Shown: positions 33,690 to 45,749, counted from the stretch's first letter. The stretch: 64,000 nt of DNA from Triticum aestivum (GCF_018294505.1 NC_057804.1:254084989-254148988); one strand, 5' to 3'. Numbers and translations: made by a program. Notes: generated by a model from the sequence alone, not told the origin.

Positions 33690-34030
33690 GGCATGGGGCA
33701 TGGAAAGCCCAACCCTCAGGAGCTCATCACCAAGACCACACAGGATCTTCAGGAAGCACGAGCCATACGCGGAGATCGCCGTTTTCCTGGCATAGCTCCC
33801 CATCCAGGCGAGGATGGCGGGCTGCACATCTGCATCAACTTCCCATGGCTCAACCGAGCCGTGTCTCAGGAGCGCCTCTGGCCCTCGCGCGTGGGACATT
33901 GTGAGGGTCCGCTGCATAGCTACGCTCGCATGCCTTTCGGCCTGCCGAACGTGGCTGCAACTCACCATCGCCATCTGCGGAGCATTCTGTCGGCTCAGGA
34001 GGCCAGGCACCACGCGGTCCTTGCATAGAT
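33690..34030 (+). pseudogene. Gypsy A reverse transcriptase remnant
   Basis: Frame 33693-34028 reads GGLHICINFPWLNRAVSQER and, soon after, YARMPFGLPNVAATHHR. In complete elements these motifs (the RxCxDFxxLN and the xRMPFGLxNAxATFQR motifs) are separated by about 70 residues, including the catalytic YxDD region further on. Here the middle is deleted and no YxDD box is found. The sequence runs into non-coding DNA at about 34130. Confidence 0.65.
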
Positions 34031-35467
34031 GGAGATGGTCCTCGAGGAACCGCCTGGACCCCCAAAGCCTCCCGAGCCTCAGGGCCCCAGTGGATCGTGA
34101 GGGTCGGCCTCTTCACTGCGCATCTCAGCTACTCTAACACCCCCTCTACAATGGTATCATGTGACATCTTTCGAGTTTGTTTTAGCTGGGAGCGCCCTCA
34201 GGGCTGCATCATTCCCAGGCTGCACGGGTCTGTCCCTGCGGCATGTATCCCTTTTTGCTTATGTCTTTAGTTTACCTTGCTGGGAGCGCCCCTCGGGCTG
34301 CATCATCCCCAAGAAGCTTGGGCCTGACCCAGTGGCATGTATCCCTCCCGCATTTATCTAAGTTGATTTGCCTTTCATGCCTAACCTGCCTGTGATTATC
34401 GCATGCTCGATTGACACCTACCTTTGGAGCCGCTCGCGCTGGCACGACGCTTGTGCATGGGTCCGTCCCGGCAACATCGACAAAGCTGAGTGGTCGAGCT
34501 CTGGCCTGCGGCAGCCCCGCAAGCGTCACCTCACCAGGCCCTAAGTGCCCTCACCACTCTCTCGAAGCAACCAGTGGCAGGTCGGCAATCATAATGGCAA
34601 CCCGTGCTTTTTTATCGTGTTGGTTTACAGGAACCCCCTGAAGTCTACAGCGGGTGGCACTACGAACTCTCTCCCCCTTTCCCGCGTGATCCGCTTGCAC
34701 ATTAAAAGGGGGGCTCCTAAGCATCACCAGTCAGGAGCTCTTACTAGCACTCCAGCCCTCACCCCCTGGCCTTGTCCACGGCATGACGACCTGGCATACC
34801 AGCGGCGGCTGAGCTCGCTCGAGGGCCGGGACCTGAGGACATAGAGCACTAAGGAGAGTGTGGGGAAAAGAGGGGAAGCTCGCGAAGGCCTAACCTAGCT
34901 ACATACCAGCATCTGATGTATAAGTCCAGCGCAACACGAAGAAACGACTCCATGTTTTTGAGATAAGTTTCACACCTGAAATAGCTAATTGATGCGACAG
35001 AGAATCTCTGCCTAATGCGGCTCTATGACGGCGACACTGCCTTCCTTTCTCACCTTTCGGCGGCTGCCTGTGCGCTAAAGGGGACCTCCTGAGCATCGCG
35101 CCTCAGGCGCTCTTACTGGACCTCGGGCCGCTCACCTCCTGGCCTTGACCACGGCATCCCGACCTGGCATACCAGCGACGGCTGAAGCCTGCCTGGGGAC
35201 TGTGAACTGTCAGCATAGAGCACCAAGTCATCGCGAGGTTAGAAAGGGGGAACCAAGCCGGGACAGGACAAGCATTCGCATCGCTTCATAATAAGGATAA
35301 TATCAACAAAATACTCATGGACCGTTTACATGCCCCCACGGGGTGTTTTCTTGATTCCTCGCAGGAAACAAAAGATGCGAATCCTAAGGAGCTCTAACTA
35401 CACGCGCCTCCATGGCCGATGCCATCATCAATTGGGCCATGGGAGGCCGGCGCCAACCCCATCCAGA
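34031..35467 (+). other. Gypsy A non-coding region downstream of pol
   Basis: No reading frame is convincing. There are two local repeats of GCTGGGAGCGCCC..GGGCTGCATCAT (34188-34220 and 34278-34312) and two of a CTTACTAGCACTCC..CCTGGCATACCAGCG-like stretch (34738-34808 and 35112-35178). This is the spacer between pol remains and the antisense ORF. Confidence 0.55.
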
Positions 35468-35920
35468 TCAGCCGCGCCAGCGGCCTGGCGCAGCCGCCTT
35501 GCTCCGGGCATGATGTGACCTCGGGGGCACGTAGCTATCATCGCTCATCTTCGGAGTCACGAAAAGCTCGGGAGAGTCGCTGGACTCCCAAGCATCGCCG
35601 CTGCTGCCAGAGGAGCCATTGCGGAAGTGGGCGGTAGGCCTAGCCCCTACCACGACGATGTCCTGGCTGCCTCCCCTGGGGCAGCACTCCAGCCGGCGGC
35701 CTTCTGCGTCGAAGACCTTGAAGAGCATCAAGGAGGCGCCATCGTATTCAAAATGAATCATGAGGGCACCCCCTGTTGGGCAGACCCGGGAGATCTTGCC
35801 CCAGCCTCGGGTCATGAAGACCTTGCCCAGAGCAACGACTTCAACCTCCGCTCCGGTCGATGGAGCATCACAGTCAGCGTGCTGCAACAAAAGCTCGAGA
35901 GGCCCCCTCGGCGGCATCTT
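35468..35920 (-). pseudogene. Antisense B3-domain ORF of Gypsy A, C-terminal part
   Basis: On the minus strand it encodes 149 residues starting MPPRGPLELLLQHADCDAPS. It includes GKVFMTRGWGKISRVC, ALMIHFEYDGASLMLFKVFD and EGRRLECCPRGG, then a Ser/Asp-rich tail ending AAAPGRWRG. Known: (F/L)xRGWxxF..L..GDxxxFxYDG....VKVF is the core of plant B3 DNA-binding domains. Here F is I in the GW-xx-F position. It lies antisense between the pol remains and the 3' LTR of Gypsy A and is cut exactly at its ATG by Copia B. The N-terminal half is at 54576-54945. Without Copia B the two halves join in frame (..FAFE then MPPRG..). The function is unknown; DNA binding is inferred from the domain only. Confidence 0.7.
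35916..35920 (+). other. Copia B target duplication, left
   Basis: ATCTT here pairs with ATCTC at 54576-54580, with one change (C to T). The pair shows that Copia B inserted into the antisense ORF of Gypsy A. Confidence 0.75.
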
Positions 35921-37432
35921 TGAAAGTGCGTTATATCGACTAGAGGGGGGGGCTGAATAGGTGATTTTTATGAATTCTTCACTGAGGAATTTGCTAGTGA
36001 GGAAATTCCTTAGCGAAGAACTACTTGCAGCGGAATGAGTACTCAGAAGTAAGCATGACAGAATACACACATGGTCATCATGATGAAATGAAGACAAACA
36101 CAGAGTACAGAAAGCATAAACACATGATAACACAAGATGAAGACAAACAGGCTGAAGAAATTGAACTGAGGAACTGAGAAAGTCTTCAGTCAAAGTCTTC
36201 AAACACAGATATAAACAATCACTCAACACAGTAATGAAGAAATGAAAGAGTTGAGGAAATAGAACTAGTAGGGTTGGTGAAGACAATGATTTGGTAGACC
36301 AGTTCCAACTGCTGTCTTAGTTGTACGTCTGGTTGGAGCGGCTGAGTATTTAAACTCGAGGACACACAGTCCTGGACACCCAGTCGCTGAGCACGCAGCT
36401 CAGGACACCAAGTCCTCACCGTATTCTCCTTGAACTAAGGTCACACATACCTCATCCAATCACTCGTGGTAAGTCTTCAGGCGACTTCCAAACCTTCACA
36501 GACTTTGGTCACTCGGCGATCCACAATTCCTCTTGGATGCTCTAGACCATGACGCCTAACCATCTGGATCCATGCAGGATCAATCTCTTTATTGATGCTC
36601 AATCACTTTGGGTTTGTAGGTGTTTGGGGTTTGGGATTTTCCTCACTTGATGATTTTCGCTCAAAGTCCTCGGAGGATGGGTTGCTCTCAAATGACAAGT
36701 GTCAGTTTCTCTCGGAGCAGCCAACCAGCTAGTGGTTGTAGGGGGTGGCTATTTATAGCCTAGGGAGCAGCCCGACATGATAAGACATAAATGCCCTTCA
36801 ATGATATAACCGTTAGGTGGATAAGATATTTTGGGACAGCTGGCGCGCAGCACAACAACGGTTGGAAATTTGACTCTCAAATTCCTCAGGGCTATCATGT
36901 TCCTCACTGTGTAGGCAATCCGCACTGGCGAATTCCTAACTCTACAGTCAGAACAAATTCCTAAGCGACCAGAAGAACTTCGTCTCTGTCACTGAAGAAA
37001 TTGACTGAACTGTATGAGATTTCCAATGGCTTCACTCGAAGGGATTGGTAGGTGTAGGATTTTGAGTTGAGCATCACATGGAAAATTTTCCTTAGTATTT
37101 CCTCGACCCCCTTTAACAGTACGGTGTTTCCTATGACTCAAGAAAGAGAAAACAAAACTATGAAAACGAAAGTCTTCAAGCTTCATATTCCTCGCATGAA
37201 TATCAAGTCTTCACGGACACACCAATTTCTTCACTTTCAAAGTCTTCTTGAAAGTCTTCAGGAATACCAAAATCTTCAGTGGAAGATATTCATTTTTAGG
37301 GGTCGACTTTCTCTGTAAATAAAAAACTCCTCATAGACTTATAGACCTGTGTACACTCATAAACACATTAGTCCCTTAACCTATAAGTCTTCAATACACC
37401 AAAATCACTAAGGGGCACTAGATGCACTTACA
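35921..37432 (-). repeat. Copia B 3' LTR (1512 bp)
   Basis: The plus strand starts TGAAAGTGCGTTATATCGAC and ends CTAGATGCACTTACA. The polypurine tract complement ATCTCCCCCTTTTTGG follows at 37433. It aligns along its whole length with 53068-54575. Confidence 0.9.
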
Positions 37433-37959
37433 ATCTCCCCCTTTTTGGTGAATGATGACAATATAGGTTAAGTTTTCAACGGGGATATACATATGAAGTG
37501 TAAGTACTGATATTGAGGAATTTGATTGCATGATATAGAAGAACTCCCCCTGAAGATGTGCATAGTGAGGAATTTGCTTTTGAAGCAATGCACACTTGAA
37601 GAGTTGAATCATGGAGATCTCCCCCTATATCTTGTAATTCATACATGCATTTGACATATAATATGAAGAATTTGAAATGCATGATGAAATATGGTGCCTG
37701 AAGAGATTCAGGCATGCAAGCAATAATATTAACGACAAACAAGCATGCGAAATCGGAGCACAGTGCATCAAAAGTATCAGAGCACCATCGGGTTTAAGAT
37801 TACAACTCGATCCAATAAAAGTTTCAGAAGAGCGAGAGTTGTAACTTAGCAAATAATGCCCATATAATAGACCCGCTTGAAGACTAACTCAGATTTCTCC
37901 CCCTTTGTCATCGAATGACCAAAAGGATCAAAACTGAGGGCTAACGCCCCTGAAGAATA
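37433..37959 (-). other. Copia B polypurine tract and 3' spacer
   Basis: CCAAAAAGGGGGAGAT (minus strand) abuts the 3' LTR; it primes plus-strand DNA synthesis. The remaining approximately 500 bp, up to the end of the extra ORF, is non-coding and CTCCCCCT-rich. Confidence 0.7.
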
Positions 37960-38568
37960 TCAAGTTGATGGAGGAGCGTCAGCATTGTTTGGGTCGGTTG
38001 TTTTAGTAGGGCCTGCCGTAGTGTCGTCCAAGTCTTCATTTTCATCAGTGTCGCGCGATGAAGAATAGGAGCTAGCCACCAAGGAAGGAACCTTGACCTT
38101 CTTGAATTTCCTCGGTGGAGGTGCAGCCCAGTCAAATTCTTCCTTGAGACCCATACTCTTTAGATCTTCTACGCTGTAGATATGAGATAGAACAGCCCAG
38201 GTACGGTTGAAGGTTTCATGGAGGTAGTATTGGTTTTTCTTCACTGCATTGTGTGTTGAGGTCATGTTGTAAAGAATTGAACCAAACTGACGCTTGACCC
38301 ATTTGTGATTGCGATCAACTTTCTGATGAAGACTGAGGAGTAACTCATGATCAGTCATCACCCTGGGTGCTGTGGCTTGAGGAATTTGCTTGGCAGAGGT
38401 GTTGGCGGCAGAGTCATGTGTGGTAGAGTCATCATTGGTGGAGTAGGATACAGCCTTGCGAAATTGACCATCCAATGGACGAATGCCTTCATCTATCACA
38501 GCAGTTTCCTTGCCTTTGTCATCAGCTGAGGAAAATGTCCGTTTGAGGACTTCAATTGGAGGCAAGTA
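37960..38568 (-). pseudogene. Copia B extra ORF, C-terminal part
   Basis: Continuous frame of about 200 codons on the minus strand after the inserted LTR: LPPIEVLKRTFSSADDKGKE, then a polar Ser/Thr-rich section, then WVKRQFGSILYNMTSTHNAV and YYLHETFNRTWAVLSHIYSV, and an acidic tail. There is no start codon at its left end (the first codon is TTG), because it is the downstream piece of the ORF that the solo LTR split. It is the C-terminus of the Sirevirus-type extra protein, of unknown function. Confidence 0.65.
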
Positions 38569-41500
38569 TGTAACACCCCAAAAATTTAACCAGGTTTTAG
38601 TTATTAAAATTATGCCAAGAATTTAAAAATTTTGCCTGCAAGAATATATCTGTTGATTTCAAAACTTTTCTTTTAATATTAAGGAGTTTTTCCCAAGTGA
38701 ATCCTTCCAAAGCATATTGGACTTATTTTCCCTCTCATTTAAAAACATCCCTCAATCTGTAGATTTATTTATAAAATTATTTCACCCTGAGCTTTATTCA
38801 TTAAATGACTTGTTTTAAAATTTGGAGCTCTTTTTGAACTACAACCATTTGATAAATTCACTTAAAATTCCCACAAAAATTTCAAGATGTCATGAGATGT
38901 TTTTAAATCACTTTTATGCAAAAATATATTTCATTCATGAAATATTTTGAGCTCTACACTCAATTTTTCTTCTCTGGTCCAGAGTGCATTTTGCACTACA
39001 ACCTATTTAAATATTTCTTTAAAACTTCTTCCAAAATTAGGGGAGGTCAGTAGGAGCCTATTATTTCACTTTGTGCAAAAACCTATTTATGTTCTTTGAA
39101 AAATTTGAGTGAATCAACCTCATTTTCATTCTGGACCAACTTGATGGTTTGTACAACAACCATGTTTTACTTGCTCTTTAACCCTTGATCATTTCTCCTA
39201 CTTGTAGTCGCCCATGTTAAACCCTTAAGTTCAGGAGCATGCACCTTTTGGGTCATTTTTGGTTCATGAAATAATGTCATTTATTTCCTGTCCAGAATTG
39301 AAGTTTTGTAAAAGTTACACTAACAAGTTTCCCCTTTTGTCCAAATAACCACACCACTCTCTCTTGCATCTAAAGAGACCCCCATCTGGAGTTTTTGGCC
39401 ACTCCAAGACATGCCTAGGTGCCATTGGCATTTTGTCAAACACCTGGAGAGCATGATCAGTTTTGACATAAGTTTTGGCATTGCACTATAAACTTGCACC
39501 TTTGATCAGACTAGCATGTCCACTAGACTCCCCGTTGCTCCTAACCTCGATCTGGTAAACCCCATCCTCACCTGCGACCTATAGCATGCCGCGGCATTGT
39601 GTCGAACATCTGGTGTGCGTGCACTGGACGCGCCCAGAGCGCGCCAATTGCAGCCACGCGCCCGAGCCGACACGCTGGCCCCACGGCTTTGGCCCGCTCT
39701 GCAGCACCACGCCACGCGCTCCCCTCCTCGCAGCAACGCGCCAAGCAGCCCCCGCCGCGCCCGGCAGGCCAAGCGCTAGACGCCGCTGCCGCCCGACAGC
39801 CCTGCGCCATTCAGCGCCGCCCAAGCCTCGCCCGCTCACCACCTGGCCCCTGGAGCAGTGCGAGCTCATCCGCAAGCGTGTCTGCTAGCCCTCGTCGCCG
39901 CCACGTCGCCCTAGCTACAGAATGTCGGTTCGCCGGAAGTTTATCCACGGCCGCCGTGGAACCGCCTTGCCTCGCTTATAAATGGACACCCCGAGCCCCT
40001 CTGAGCACGCACGCGACCTCATGCTACCCCCATGGCGCTCCCCTGCCTCGCACTCGACCCGGGGAGGTCTCCTTCATCATCTCCGGCAACTCCTGCCGCC
40101 GCCACCGCCCCGGCCAATCCGGCACCTCCAGCACCTCTCCCTCTCCGTTCTCTTCGCCAGTAACTTCCTCATTCCCCTGCGAACCCAACCCCCTAATTAA
40201 TTTTGATCGGGAGCCATCGCCGCCAACAAATCACTTGTCACCGGAGCTTCCCTCCGCCGCGGAGCTCGCCGCCAGCGATTTCCTCCACCTCCGACGACCC
40301 TACGACCACCGGGAGAACCACCCCAGCCGTGCGGATCCATCCCTACCCTCGGGGGCCCGCGAGGAGCAGCCAAACGCCGGCGACGACCGCCGGAGCCCCG
40401 CTCCGCTCGGGCAGAGGAGCGAGATGACGCGCGGCGACTGGTCAAACCTGACCAGTGGGCCCCTGGACCCACTGTCAGCGACCCCGCGCCGTCCACGCTG
40501 GAGTAAGTGGAGGCGTCATACCCGTAATACGTCTTCTCTCCGCGAAAGCGTAATCTCTTCAAAACGTTTTCTTTTCTGTTTTAATTTAAAAACATATTTT
40601 GACCAGAACTTTGACTCGCTATAACTTTTTAAATATAACTCCAAATGAGTTGATTCTTTTTCCTACCTTCCTCAAATTTGGTCTAGTTTATTTTAAGATT
40701 TATTTGAAATTTTTTTCAAACAACTTTTGGTGCTGTTTTTATTTTGTGTGTTAATTCTTTTATATTGCTAAAATAGGATTTTTGAAGAGAGAAGAAACTT
40801 TCAAAAGTTTGGAGAGCACCCTGCCTTTCCACACATTGAAGGCAAGCATTCTGAATCCCGGCATAATATTTTTGGTGTGATCGTTGATGCATTTATAACA
40901 CCACCGCATTTCAAAGGACTTGTTATTTCATGTGATATGATCATATGCATGGGTGCATGTTATTGATTTCCATGCTGTTGGAAACGAACACACTTGTGAT
41001 GATAATCACCCTCATGTGCCTTGCATGCATACCGGCAGGAATCCGGGGAAAACCTCTGCCTTGGGTAGGCATGAGTTTGTCACCGGTCTCCGTCGGGACG
41101 GTTATGTCTGGTATGGCATGGTAAGGTGATATGAGAGGTGACTCTGTTGGGTGAAATATATTTGTTATACTAAATCATGCAGGGAATACTTGAACCTCCT
41201 GAGTCGACCGTAGATCGAGTCTTGTTCCAGTAACCCCCATAATTGTTTCGTACTACCACTCGTCTCTACAGCAAGTAGAGTACGGTTCAGTAAGTTGTCA
41301 TCCTCTTTCTAGCACACACCGTACAAAGAGGCCAGGGTGGATGATACCGGTTGTAGCTGGTAGGAAGGCCACCTGGTCCGGGGGCATGGGTGTTTCCGGT
41401 TGGGACCGAGAGGGGAGGCCACCCCTTAGAGCGCGCGATATAAGTTTGATCCCATGCTACGCGAGGTTGTAGCCTCCCCACTTAGAGTTTGCTTAACAGG

Positions 41501-42650
41501 TGTCGTGGGTGATTCGAGACACGTGTGAGATAAGCTGGTGTGTGCAAGTTAGGTGTGTTTTCAACAAAAAGACCGTAGACGGAATTAGTCCTGCTGGACT
41601 AGAGAAATCTGTTACTCCTGGGTAAAGAGTACACCCTCTGCAGAGAATAAACCTATTCGAATAGCCGTGTCCATGGTTAAGGATTACAGTCTGGGATGGG
41701 TCAGGTGTCGGTCTTAGTGTCGGTCTTCGGAGGTGAAACGGTTAACCAGGAATGGAATTACTACTCGTGACTTGTGATATCTATGGTTATTATTGTTGAC
41801 TAACCCGTGATATTGTTACCAAATATCTCTGGGATGGTTCTACCTCCGGGATATTCATTATGATTGTTTCTTTTAAAAGCCCTTTATGTGGCGTCGCTCA
41901 GACGCCCGACTGTGGCATTTCTTTTAAAGCCCTTTATGTGGCGTCGCTCAGACGCCCGACTGTGGCATTTCTTTTAATGCCCTTTATGTGGCGTCGCTCA
42001 GACACCCGACTGTGGCATTTCTTTTAAAGCCCTTTATGTGGCGTCGCTCAGACGCCCGACTGTGGCATTTCTTTAAAAGCCCTTTATGTGGCGTCGCTCA
42101 GACGCCCGACTGTGGCATTTCTTTTAAAGCCCTTTATGTGGCGTCGCTCAGACGCCCGACTGTGGCATTACTTGTTATTTGTTTCATAAGTTTTTAATAC
42201 TACTATGTTATTGCAATTTTATAAATAACCGCAGGCACGCATCAGAAATTTATTTGCTATTTTCTACTGACGCCATGAGCATAAAATATTTTCAGCACAT
42301 CATAGTTATATTATACCTGTGTTCATAATGTTTGCGAGTACATTCAAAGTACTCACTGGCTTGTCCCTGGCTATTGTCTTGGCCAGATTTTTCTTGCACG
42401 GAGAGGAGCGACGCGATGCCAGCCCCGGAAACCACTCAATAGAGATAGCAGCCTCGCGAAGATAGGAATTAACCTGGTCAGCTGTTCCCGTGGGAAATGG
42501 AGTCCCATAGACACTGATGTTTCACAACCCGCTTCCGCCATCAACCACTAGAAACCATTTGTTGTACTCACAGGCCAGAATGGTCTTGTACTACATATTT
42601 TGTATTTTGCTTGGAATTTCTGTATCAAGTTGGAGCCTCATCAGCTAACA
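38569..42650 (+). mobile_element. Solo LTR (4082 bp) of a Gypsy-type family, inside Copia B
   Basis: It starts TGTAACACCCCAAAAATTTAAC and ends CTCATCAGCTAACA, with no internal retrotransposon region, so it is a solo LTR. Its first 2.15 kb are present in inverted orientation at 16611-18762. The flanks are AAGTA and GTAAT, which share only GTA, so a clean 5-bp target duplication is not visible. It interrupts the Copia B extra ORF. Within it lie a GC-rich block (39580-40500), an open but non-conserved frame at 39599-40624, and a 50-bp tandem array (41870-42169). It is therefore younger than Copia B. Confidence 0.85.
41870..42169 (+). repeat. 50-bp tandem repeat, 6 copies, inside the solo LTR
   Basis: Units begin CCCTTTATGTGGCGTCGCTC at 41880, 41930, 41980, 42030, 42080 and 42130, exactly 50 bp apart, and continue AGACGCCCGACTGTGGCATT. 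Copies are almost identical. CTTTTAAAGC joins them. Confidence 0.95.
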
Positions 42651-45600
42651 GTAATCCTGGGGCTGATGAGCACGACGGTCTTTTCTGGAAATTTATTACC
42701 CGGAAAACCGGTCACGACAAAGTAGCTGCCGTGGTTCAGAGTATCACCCTTGTAATTGAGTGAAGACCTTGTCCTGATGAACCTCATAATCCATGGAGCA
42801 TAAGGCTTCAGCTCAAAAGGTGACATAGCAATATTTGCCGGAGTCCTCATGAAGAAATCATGGAAGTTGACGGGAACGCCATGAATGATATTGAAAAGCA
42901 TATTCTTCATGATACCAACGACTTCTTCATCATTTGAGCCGTGGCCTTTGATAGGACTCATTGTCTTCGTCAGAATGCGATAGACAGTCCGAGGCACATA
43001 CAGTAATTCCTTGACGAGGAATTTGGTTCGTGGGGCCTGCCCTGGCTTCAAAGGCTTCATTAGCACTTGCATGTAATGATTTGTAAGCTCAGGTTCATTG
43101 TAGACGCAACGATCACCATCAAGGGGAGGACTGAGTGGGAGGGCACGAAGCAATTCAGTTGCTGGTGCCTTGTAGTGAGTATTTTCTGACATCCAGTCCA
43201 ACACCCAAGAGTTCACATCTTCAGAATTTCCTGTGATGTGTAGTGTCGCATAGAATTGAAGAATGAGTTCTTCATTCCAATCACAGATGTCAGTGCAGAA
43301 ATTCAGCAAACCAGCATCGTGAAGAACAGTGAGGACTGGTTCGAAGCACGACAGAGATTCCATGTCCACGTGAGGAATGTGTGCATGATCGAAGACTTTG
43401 TCTTTGTTGAATAGCACAGAGGAAAAAAAGTTGGCTTGACTAGCAGTCCAGAAACACCTCTTCCTTATGCGAGCAGAATCATAGGGATTGTAGTCAGTGA
43501 AGAACACATGCTCATTGAAGAAATCGGCAGCCTTGAACTTTTGCTTCTTTGAGAAGGTATCCTTTGGCTTGGGCACAGGAGTGTCAGTGAGTTGCATCAC
43601 AACCTCAGGAATCGCAATCTCCGGTTCTTCAGGCTGAGGAATTTTTGGTTCCTCTTCAGTGGCAGTCTGCATGTTCAAAGTAATAGCAGCAGTTTTTTTC
43701 AGCACTAGTGGCTGGAATTTCTTCATGCACAGACGAGGTAGGATGAGTTTCTTCAGAGCCTATTTGAACAGTTGGTGCAGGGGACTGAGGTATTTCTTGT
43801 ATTGGGGTGAAGAGTGGAGAATCGGAATGCTGACTTTCCCAAAAGTCATCATTCATCACAGGCGTAGCGCATCCAATATCCACATCTTCATCTTCAATAT
43901 CTTCAATGCCAACCTCTTCAGCTGTGAACTGAGGCATTGGCGAGGAAGCAACAGGCGTTGAAGGGATCGCATCCACTTCAATTTCTTCATCAATCTGCTC
44001 TGATGAAGCAGCAAAATGATTTTCTTCATCAGATCCGCTAGGGATCACATATTCTTCACCAAAAGGAACAAGGTCCTTTGATGGCATGGAGGAAATTGGA
44101 ACAACATCAATTGGATTCTTAAGTGAGCTGGTCATAGTCTTCATTTTCTTCAGAGCTGAAGAATCTGAAGCAGATGATGCTTTCCTTTTCTTCACTGCAG
44201 CTCTCTCTGCAGCCTTGGTCTTCCTCACATCTGATGCAGATGGAAGGGTAGGAGTTGGTGTAGGTGCAGGAGGAGCTGAGGAATCTATTTGAATTTCCTC
44301 AGGCACAACTGATGCAGTTGCCCTGACTTCTTCATTTTCTTCAGGAGCGACACTAGTGGATGCCTTGGCAATGTCTTCAATGGCTGGAATGGAGTCATCG
44401 GCCCTGGAACTAGCATTTTCATCAGCATCTTGAAAGTCATCAGCAGTGCTGGCATGTTGTTCAGTTTGCTGAGTAGAAGCTTCACCTTGAGGAATTTCTT
44501 GTTGCGATGGGGCTGCAACATTGGTGAACTTCTTAGTCAGTTTAACGAACCTGACTTTGGCTCCTTGCCAATCAGCATAATAAGCATTGAAATCATCGCT
44601 GAGGGCTTTGATTTTAGTCTGGATCTTGAGGAGTTCATCAGTTATCATTTTGACAATGTTTTTCCTCAGGAACTTCTCTTTCCTGAACTGAGCCTTCTTG
44701 ATTTGACTAGCCTTCTCAAATTTCCATTTCTCTTCAGTGATGAAATGGGTCAGCATGTGACTTTGGCAAGGAGTCAAATGAAAATCATGCATAGGAGTGT
44801 TTGGGTCCTTGTGGCAGAGATCAATGTAGTCGAGGATCGCCTTTGGATCCAGAAGCAGTGGCACATTTGTGCCTTTGGCTCTAGCGGCCCTTTCTTGCCT
44901 GTCTCTGATGATTTTTGCAAGCTCATCATCATCAGCATCATCATCAGATGGCACTTGGAAGGCAACTTGTTTCTTCTTCGGACTAGGCCGAGGACCTCGT
45001 CCAGCAGTTGCCTTTGTCTTCAGCAGAGTGGGGCCTGGTGAAGAATTTGGTGCAGCTGAGGAACGCGCTGAGACACCAGAGGCAATAGAGATGCCTGCAG
45101 TCCTTTGGCATGTGGCCAAGTGTACAGGTGTTGAGGACTTTGCGGGAGCAACTGAGGACTTTGGGGGAGGAGCTAAGGACTTTGGAGGAGCAGGAGCAGC
45201 ATGAGGAACTGGCCGTGAGGGCTTTGAAGAATCTGGCCGTGAGGGCATTGCTGAGGAACTTGGCCGTGAGGGCACAGTTGGTGAAGCACTTGGCTTGTGA
45301 GCAGGCTTCTTTGCCATTGATTTTCTAGGCTTGTCAAAGACCTTTGTGGTAGCAGAAGCAGCAGAGTCTTCATTAAATTTCCTCACTGCTTCTTTGGCTT
45401 GTCTAGCCAACTTGGCTTGGCGCTTGGCCCATTCTTGAGGGAAATCCTCACCACGCTTGATGCTGGTGCGGTCAGCTTCTTGGGCAAGTGCCATTGGAGC
45501 TCTTGGGCATGGAGGATTTAGAGCGAATTTCTTAATATACTTTGGAGTTACATATCTGTATTCCCTTCATTATCTTGCCCATCTCCTTTCAATCCTCTGT

Positions 45601-45749
45601 ATGTGCACCTTGCGCTGATTTTTGTTCTCCTTTCCGAACTTAGCCTCATCAGGTGTGCAATAGTCAGCATAGATGTCCTCAGGAATTTCAAATGCAGTCA
45701 TGAACTTAGGCTTCTTTCCTCCTTTCTGTGGTTTTTTACCGTATGCCAT
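42651..45749 (-). pseudogene. Copia B extra (Sirevirus env-position) ORF, main part
   Basis: The ATG at 45749 begins MAYGKKPQKGGKKPKFMTAF and is followed by an early stop near 45570. The frame then resumes (45494-43656) as a 612-residue stretch with Pro/Ala/Ser-rich low complexity (HKPSASPTVPSRPSSS.., PAPPKSLAPPPKSS), lysine-rich helices (EKWKFEKASQIKKAQFRKEK) and acidic blocks. A frame change at about 43700 leads to a globular-looking part (43726 onward): NEHVFFTDYNPYDSARIRKR, FWTASQANFFSSVLFN, HDFFMRTPANIAMSPFELKP. That part resembles the 'putative plant transposon protein' domain of such ORFs. It is cut at 42650 by the solo LTR and continues at 38568. I see no clear signal peptide or membrane segment, so 'env-like' is only positional. 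The function is unknown. Confidence 0.65.

Noticed and set aside
35921..36286. N-terminal extension of the antisense B3 ORF into the Copia B LTR (272 aa)
   Set aside because: The first 123 residues are LTR sequence that happens to be open. The real upstream part of the ORF is at 54576-54945.
37960..38565. An independent 201-aa gene with its own start at 38565
   Set aside because: The first codon is TTG, not ATG, and it sits exactly at the edge of the inserted solo LTR. It is the downstream part of the Copia B extra ORF.
39599..40624. 341-codon plus-strand open frame
   Set aside because: It lies in the GC-rich block of the solo LTR. The inverted relative at 16611-18762 does not preserve the frame, and the composition alone (Pro/Ala/Arg-rich) explains the lack of stops.
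41988..42197. 69-codon frame
   Set aside because: It is encoded by the 50-bp tandem array and has no independent support.
43659..45204. Plus-strand frames of 100-200 codons
   Set aside because: They are antisense shadows of the Copia B extra ORF.
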